A DNA stretch of 64,000 nt from Rapana venosa. Its lineage: Eukaryota; Mollusca; Gastropoda; Neogastropoda; Muricidae. Where the stretch lies: positions 42,141,209 to 42,205,208 of the forward strand of contig CM054138.1 of the NCBI GenBank assembly GCA_028751875.1, in the 5' to 3' direction. Below, piece after piece: positions 60,301 through 64,000 of the stretch; positions within the stretch are counted from its first letter, which is position 1, and each line of letters opens with the position of its first letter. Position numbers and translations under genes: made by a program. Under the pieces are notes generated by a model. The model saw only the letters and a list, made by a program, of their open reading frames with translations. It was not told the DNA's origin and made no database searches.

Positions 60301-61883
60301 TAGCCTTCTTTCACACAATCCAGGGAGGTAAATGTGCCTGTATGCATACATTAATATCCATGTTCAGTACGATGAAGGTTATGACTACTTTGCCATGTGT
60401 GCATATGGAGGGAATAGTCAGACTAGAGCTCTGTGTATGTGTGTGTATACATACATGTGTGTGTGTGTATGTGCATGTGTGTGCATGTATGTCTGTATCT
60501 CTGTGTGTGCATGCGTGTGTGCGTGCGTGTGTGTTCTCCAGGGATGCGGCTCACCGTCTGCACCCTCTGGCAGGGCAGGGGGTCAACCTGGGCTTCGGAG
60601 ATGTCCAGTCTTTGACCGCCAATCTGGAGCAAGCTGTGGCAGCTGGCAGTGACCTGGGTCAGTGTTCCTGGTGGTCATTATCTCCTTTCACATTGTTAAG
60701 TGTTGATCATTTTGACTTTTCCCCCATGAGGATGCCGGGGGCCTGTCAGTACAAACAGCATCCCCACTTCTGGAAATTCTATAAACAACCAGATTGGAGG
60801 ATGCCAGGGGCCTGTCAGTATAAACAGCATCCCTACTTCTGGAAATTATGTCCTAGGAATGTTCTTTTCTATCCCACTCTGTATTTCTGCCTTGTTCCTT
60901 TGTTTTTCCTTATCCTTTTCTTGTCTGTTTTCTGCTCCTGCTTTTTTTCCCCAGAAAGACAAAAGATAAGAATTCTCTTCCACGCCAAAGCCATATGCTT
61001 TGGGCCTGACTTTTTAAATTCCCCCTTTTATGACCGAGTTCATCTGGAGTTATCTGTGTTTGTTGACACTGTCTAGAGGAAGGAAGGAAAACTGACACTG
61101 TTAAAGTATGGTTGTATTGGATAGGGAGGGGGGGGAGGGTTTGTCATCAGGACCATGGGTACATACATGTATACACAACTGCATGCATACCCACCCAGAC
61201 ACTTGCATACATGTGTGTGTGTGTTCTCTCAGCTTCTCTGTCATCTCTTTTTCAGTGTGTCACACCTGTGGCCATTTTTCAGGGGTTGTTTTTCTGTAGG
61301 ACTGCTTGCTCAATTACAGTCTGCAGTTTTAAACAGTGCAGTGACTGTTATAATTTTATCACTTTTTTATTTTCTTTTCATTCCTCGGAGGGAATTAAGG
61401 CACTTGCAGGCCTGCACTTGAAGTTGACCTGGGAGATGGTAAAAATCTTCACCCTTAATTCACCAGACACCGCCAATATTCAAACCCATGACTTTATTGA
61501 CCCATGGGATTAAAGTTAAATCTTAACCAATCGGCTATATCGTCCGTCACTTTTTTTATATAAGTAAGTGAATCTGATGCAATGTTAGTTAATTTCTTTC
61601 TCTGTCATATGGGTGCAACTGTGTGTGTTTGTGTGTGTGCAAGTGCACAAGCACACATGTGAGTGTTTTCATGGTACTATTAAATGTTTAAAAACAAACG
61701 CAGTCTGATGCTTCAGGGTCCCTGAATCACTTACTGACCTACGAGACGGAGCGTCAGCGTCACAACCTGCCGGTCTTGGCCACCATCGACGGCTTGCAGC
61801 GCCTGTACAGCACTGACTTCACTCCCTTTGTGTTGGCACGCAGTCTGGGCCTCACTGCTGTCAACTCCATGACCATGTTGAAG
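51524..61883 (+). CDS. COQ6: Ubiquinone biosynthesis monooxygenase COQ6, mitochondrial (lacks last exon)
   Basis: Eleven phase-compatible exons: 51524-51686, 52651-52785, 53654-53712, 53891-54151, 54965-55072, 56544-56606, 58560-58667, 59091-59169, 59615-59738, 60542-60657 and 61717-61883, giving 461 codons. COQ6 is an FAD-dependent UbiH-family enzyme that hydroxylates C5 of the coenzyme Q head-group precursor in the mitochondrial CoQ complex. Visible motifs are a basic presequence ending RLFSTAS, the FAD dinucleotide motif [17 protein letters not shown], the DG-type motif [11 protein letters not shown], and [20 protein letters not shown], the family signature. Length and order match animal COQ6 (about 468 residues). 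The final short exon after TMLK was not found and may lie beyond the window. The start is the first ATG in frame before the targeting peptide. Confidence 0.95.
51827..51934 (+). repeat. 108-bp exact direct repeat, copy 1 (COQ6 intron 1)
   Basis: It runs from GAGAGATGACTAGAGCTGTC to CAGACTGACTG. By eye it is identical over all 108 bases to 53273-53380. Confidence 0.95.
52165..52290 (+). repeat. tRNA-derived SINE fragment, family E-like
   Basis: GTCAGTGGTAAGCATAATGG and GAGAGTTTGAATCCTATGAG resemble the box A and box B spacing of the SINE at 25126. Confidence 0.55.
52398..52485. repeat. (GT)n microsatellite
   Basis: About 85 bp of GT in COQ6 intron 1. Confidence 0.95.
52651..52785 (+). CDS. 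COQ6: COQ6 exon 2
   Basis: After TTCTAG it reads [20 protein letters not shown] and [21 protein letters not shown] is the acidic end of the FAD-binding beta strand. Confidence 0.9.
53273..53380 (+). repeat. 108-bp exact direct repeat, copy 2 (COQ6 intron 2)
   Basis: Identical in length and sequence to 51827-51934. The flanks on both sides differ. Confidence 0.95.
53654..53712 (+). CDS. COQ6: COQ6 exon 3
   Basis: After TGTGCAG it encodes [20 protein letters not shown] and is phase 0 at its end. Confidence 0.9.
53891..54151 (+). CDS. COQ6: COQ6 exon 4
   Basis: The largest exon. It begins [12 protein letters not shown], includes [16 protein letters not shown], and ends CTQLL before GTGAGA. 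Confidence 0.9.
54345..54470. repeat. (GT)n and GGTGT-type array
   Basis: GT units grade into TGGTG/TGTGG pentamers in COQ6 intron 4. Confidence 0.9.
54868..54928. repeat. (AT)n microsatellite
   Basis: About 29 AT units just upstream of the exon 5 acceptor of COQ6. Confidence 0.95.
54965..55072 (+). CDS. COQ6: COQ6 exon 5
   Basis: It encodes [20 protein letters not shown] and [16 protein letters not shown]. The acceptor lies 38 bp after a long (AT)n run. Confidence 0.9.
55815..56520 (+). repeat. Degenerate tandem repeat of roughly 80-110 bp in COQ6 intron 5
   Basis: Phrases such as GAAACAGACTTTATGGTATT, GAAACAGACTTTACAATATT, GGAAACTGACTTCCCTGTAC and GAAACAGACCTAAGTATACT recur with GTTTTCCAAG-like continuations. 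This suggests an old minisatellite. The unit length varies and I could not fix a consensus by eye. Confidence 0.55.
56544..56606 (+). CDS. COQ6: COQ6 exon 6
   Basis: A 63-bp exon, [20 protein letters not shown] plus Pro, phase 0 at both ends. Confidence 0.9.
56700..56870 (+). repeat. G/T-rich run and family B repeat
   Basis: A GGTGG/G-run and T-rich stretch leads into TTCCTCAGCTAGAACTATGA, CACCAATGGTGAGAGTTTGC and TAAAGTAGCCACCATCTGAC. Confidence 0.75.
56871..58029. other. COQ6 intron 6 stretch
   Basis: Apart from an (AT)n array at 57278-57332 I see no exon or recognised repeat. Confidence 0.5.
58030..58345 (-). repeat. Dispersed repeat, family G
   Basis: TTCCAGGTGGGGATGCTGTT and GGCCCCCAGGCATTCCCATG are the reverse complement of sequence in COQ6 intron 10 at 60715-60860, with related CT-rich flanks. 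Confidence 0.75.
58560..58667 (+). CDS. COQ6: COQ6 exon 7
   Basis: It encodes [20 protein letters not shown] and [12 protein letters not shown], phase 0 at both ends. Confidence 0.9.
58942..59040 (+). repeat. 30-G homopolymer and family B repeat
   Basis: Thirty consecutive G (58942-58971) are followed by GCTAAAGTTCCGAAATGCCC and CAATGGTGAGATTTTTGTGT. Confidence 0.85.
59091..59169 (+). CDS. COQ6: COQ6 exon 8
   Basis: The ATGTTTCAG acceptor gives [20 protein letters not shown]. An upstream TGTGCAG at 59068 would put a TAA in frame four codons later, so it was not used. Confidence 0.8.
59200..59298. repeat. (CT)n/(CTGT)n microsatellite
   Basis: CT and CTGT units directly follow COQ6 exon 8 and precede a SINE tail. 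Confidence 0.95.
59299..59410 (+). repeat. tRNA-derived SINE, family A (3' end only)
   Basis: From GATGACAAAATTTACAAAAC to TTCCATTATCCTCGATATAA and (AAAT)n. Confidence 0.85.
59615..59738 (+). CDS. COQ6: COQ6 exon 9
   Basis: After GATCTCAG it encodes [20 protein letters not shown] and [10 protein letters not shown]. It ends in phase 2 within the GDAAH motif. Confidence 0.9.
59900..60245 (+). repeat. tRNA-derived SINE, family D
   Basis: The head GTGATCTGGTGGTAATGCGC with box B GCAGGTTTGATTCATG is followed by GTGATGTTCGTGGCAAATTT, GCAATGCACTCTGCCCGGGG and CCCAAATTTCGTG. Confidence 0.8.
60542..60657 (+). CDS. COQ6: COQ6 exon 10
   Basis: It carries the family signature [20 protein letters not shown] and then [15 protein letters not shown]. 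It ends in phase 1 before GTCAGT. Confidence 0.95.
60715..61080 (+). repeat. Dispersed repeat, family G, with internal tandem duplication
   Basis: The block GGATGCCGGGGGCCTGTCAG to CTTCTGGAAATT occurs twice in tandem (60731-60782 and 60799-60848). The 3' part is CT-rich. An inverted relative lies at 58030-58345. Confidence 0.8.
61717..61883 (+). CDS. COQ6: COQ6 exon 11
   Basis: It encodes [20 protein letters not shown] and ends NSMTMLK before GTAGGC. Animal homologues continue for about ten more residues. Confidence 0.9.
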
Positions 61884-62099
61884 GTAGGCTCATCCCTCCT
61901 GTTACTTTCTGCCGTTGTCGCATTTTTGTGTAATCTCTGTTTAGCAGCATTCTGTACAGGGAGAGAAGTTGACCATATGCTGGGATTGGTTGTAGTTCTT
62001 TTTTTCCTTCTTGTGGCAAGTGCAAGTTGGCTTACAATGGAAAGTTTCTTATCAAACTGGACCATATCCTCTTTGCTTTCATTAAGTCTCCTTTTTTTC

Positions 62100-62450
62100 A
62101 GTTATTCATTCTTTAATTTCAAGGATGATGGGACAAGTACTTGTGTGCTTTTTTTACATCCAGTCCCCATGTGCATGGGGTTTGGTAAATTTTGTCATCC
62201 ATTGGCACAAATGGCCTTCTCTTTTGAAAGGCGGAAGAGGTTTTAATGTGTACGCGTGATGTTCTGCATGAGATTGCACTCTGGACCTTGGTTTGTAGTG
62301 TCATCGGAAGGACTTTGGAGGAAGTGGAGTTGGCACTGATTTTTTTTCTTAATCCCGTTGATTGGGTGTCTTGTCTCGGTGGTGGCTGAGACATGGACTC
62401 AAACACGGGCCATTAGATCACAATGCCATAACCACCAGACCATCTTCAGT
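62100..62450 (-). repeat. tRNA-derived SINE, family A
   Basis: Reverse-oriented: TTTAATTTCAAGGATGATGG, then TCATCCATTGGCACAAATGG, ending at the complement of a degraded box B (GGACTCAAACACGGGCC). Confidence 0.8.
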
Positions 62451-62945
62451 GTTCCATCCATACAGTGCTGTATTCATGTTTGCATAGCCACAGTGACCAG
62501 ATGATACTTTCCAAACGTGGCAGATGTGACATAATGATTTCACTTTCTATACAGGGACAGACTGGTAGGGTTCACATGCACCTGTATGATACCAGAAGGT
62601 CCTGTAGATTGGAGGGTCCTTTTGAAAAGTCAGAATTGGTCTTCAACTTAAGATTAGTCTGCTGTAAAACTGTTTTAAGTTGAAGTAAAGGACTTACAAA
62701 ATGATGATACTGGTATAAAACTAATTGCTTATTGTTGTAACTACAAAGCAAGAACAATATTGAAGAGGAATTTTATTGATAAATGAAGTATGCATTGGTC
62801 CAAAGGTGTTATTTTCCACAAATTAGCTTGCTTCCTGTGCCCTTCTTGTTAGAAAGGTCTTTGTATTGTTGTTTCAAAAGTCCAGGATTTAATGCTCCGA
62901 TTGTCAAAAGATTTCATTTGAAAAGTCTTTGAAATTTGCTTGAAA
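62451..62945. other. Stretch after COQ6 exon 11 with no recognised feature
   Basis: I looked for the missing COQ6 terminal exon here and found no acceptor followed by the expected short acidic/Met-containing end. Confidence 0.4.
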
Positions 62946-62949
62946 TTTT

Positions 62950-64000
62950 GTCTTCTTCTTCTTCTTTTCGATGCCTTGTTTTACACCAAGAGACCAGTTC
63001 GCCTAAGGAATGTAGCAGTCGTCTGCAGGGCATCCACCGGCCCGTACAGTTTTTCTTCTAGGGGTAATGGGTTCGGCCACATTTCCTCTCTCAGCTGCCT
63101 GAAGGCCCTGCAGTCCTGCAGGATGTGGCGAGTGTCTTGCTCACTTCCCCACATGACACATGGGGGAGGTACCACTTTCATCTTCCTGTGCAGATGTTGG
63201 TTGAGCCTGCAGTGGCCTGTTCTTAATCGGAAGATGGTCACCTGGTCTTGTCTGGTGAGGCTGTGGTAGCTGTCTGGTGGTGGCGTTTCCTGTAGAGAGC
63301 CTTAATGATGGTCTTGCTCTCTGCAAGGCAGACAGGGTTTTTGGGCTGTTCATCTCGGCGCCTATCTTGGCCATTCTGTCACTTGCCATTGCCCTCGATG
63401 CCACAGTGTGAGGGATCCACTGCAGCACGGTGCGAAGACACTGGATGTTATGTAGTGCCATCTCTAGTTGTGGAAGCTGGCCGCTGTTGAAGGCTTGCAG
63501 CACAGACAGAGCGTCGGTCAGAAAGACGCCTGGGTGTTGTGATCCACTCTGCTGCGGATGGTGTTTGCTGCAAGGATGATCGCTTCCACTTCGCCTTGTA
63601 GTTGGTGCAGTAGACGCCGGTTGCTATTGACCGAGTCTCCCATTCTCTGCTGGATACCAGATGTAGGCCCCAGCTCCTCCACATCTGGTGGCATCTGTTG
63701 CAGAGCCGTCTGTGTAGACGTGGACCATGCCTCGTGAGGGTATTGATCTTCTATCATGCTGCCGTCAGAGTTCTTTTGACAATGTCGCCCTGTTCAGTTT
63801 TCTTCATGATTCCTGGAACTGTCATTCTGACGTGCACTTTTCCTGTCCTTTCTTGCCATGGAGGATCATCAAGGGAGAAGGTGATGGGCTGTACTGCTGG
63901 CAGTTTGTCTTGGTGCTCTCTCTGCAGTGCACGAGCTTCGACTGCAAAACTGGAGCGGTTTAGTCTTCCAGAGGACAGCTTCTCCAGTCTTGTGCTCATT
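62950..64000 (-). mobile_element. Non-LTR retrotransposon 3' end with RNase H (runs off right edge)
   Basis: Minus-strand pieces in order: VYTDG-region relics near 63740-63640, then GEVEAIILAANTIRSRV near 63590, a TDALSVLQAFNSGQLPQLEM stretch near 63490, KIGAEMNSPKTLSALQRA near 63350, and FRLRTGHCRLNQHLHRKMKV with GSEQDTRHILQDC near 63220-63110. This order, RNase H followed by an LRTGHxxLNxHL tail and HILQDC zinc motif, is typical of RNase H-bearing LINEs. Several frameshifts are present. Confidence 0.85.

Noticed and set aside
60243..61076. 277-codon + strand frame containing COQ6 exon 10
   Set aside because: Only 60542-60657 is conserved; the rest reads through introns made of GT repeats and repeat family G.
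62546..62690. CTATACAG at 62546 as acceptor for the last COQ6 exon
   Set aside because: The following reading does not resemble the short conserved COQ6 C-terminus.

Overview
The window looks like a metazoan nuclear genome, most plausibly a gastropod or other mollusc. The three genes have spliced, consensus GT-AG exons. The intergenic and intronic DNA is packed with (GT/CA)n and other microsatellites, several tRNA-derived SINE families, and decayed non-LTR retrotransposons of types I associate with mollusc genomes. The taxon is an inference from repeat style; no ribosomal or mitochondrial marker is present. I saw no bacterial operon, CRISPR array or bona fide tRNA gene.

Layout. (1) Positions 1-13932, + strand: a partially captured Ser/Arg-rich, mostly disordered protein gene of unknown function. 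Exon 1 is open through the left window edge, and introns are filled by a 2.6-kb 23-bp satellite, microsatellites, SINEs and a LINE fragment. (2) 13933-24400: no host gene; SINEs, microsatellites and two long decayed LINEs on the minus strand (about 16.8-19.9 kb and 20.3-24.4 kb). The stretch 16.8-23.8 kb has strikingly homopolymer-rich, frameshifted sequence. The 5' ORF of the second LINE carries a 2A-like motif. (3) 24400-40878: no protein-coding gene recognised. Between about 26.0 and 33.3 kb it is AT-rich and unusually poor in the SINE families seen elsewhere. At 35.1-35.9 kb are two copies of a composite tRNA/5S-rRNA-derived SINE. (4) 40879-50646, minus strand: a complete seven-exon Rab-family GTPase, closest to Rab15, with an unusual NQCD in place of the NKxD guanine-specificity motif. 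Its introns hold SINEs, a LINE 3' end and a 1.1-kb piggyBac-like inverted-repeat element flanked by TTAA. (5) 51524-61883, + strand: eleven exons of mitochondrial COQ6 (ubiquinone-biosynthesis monooxygenase), complete except for a short C-terminal exon. It is divergently arranged with the Rab gene over an 877-bp intergenic gap. (6) 62950-64000, minus strand: the 3' end of an RNase H-bearing LINE running off the right edge.

The three host genes show no common pathway. The Rab gene acts in vesicle traffic and COQ6 in coenzyme Q synthesis; their only evident link is the shared head-to-head intergenic region. The most unusual sequence features are the piggyBac-like element with internal palindromes, the tRNA/5S hybrid SINE, the Rab G4 substitution, the 2A variant, an exact 108-bp duplication between COQ6 introns 1 and 2, and an exon fragment duplicated in frame across a CT microsatellite.
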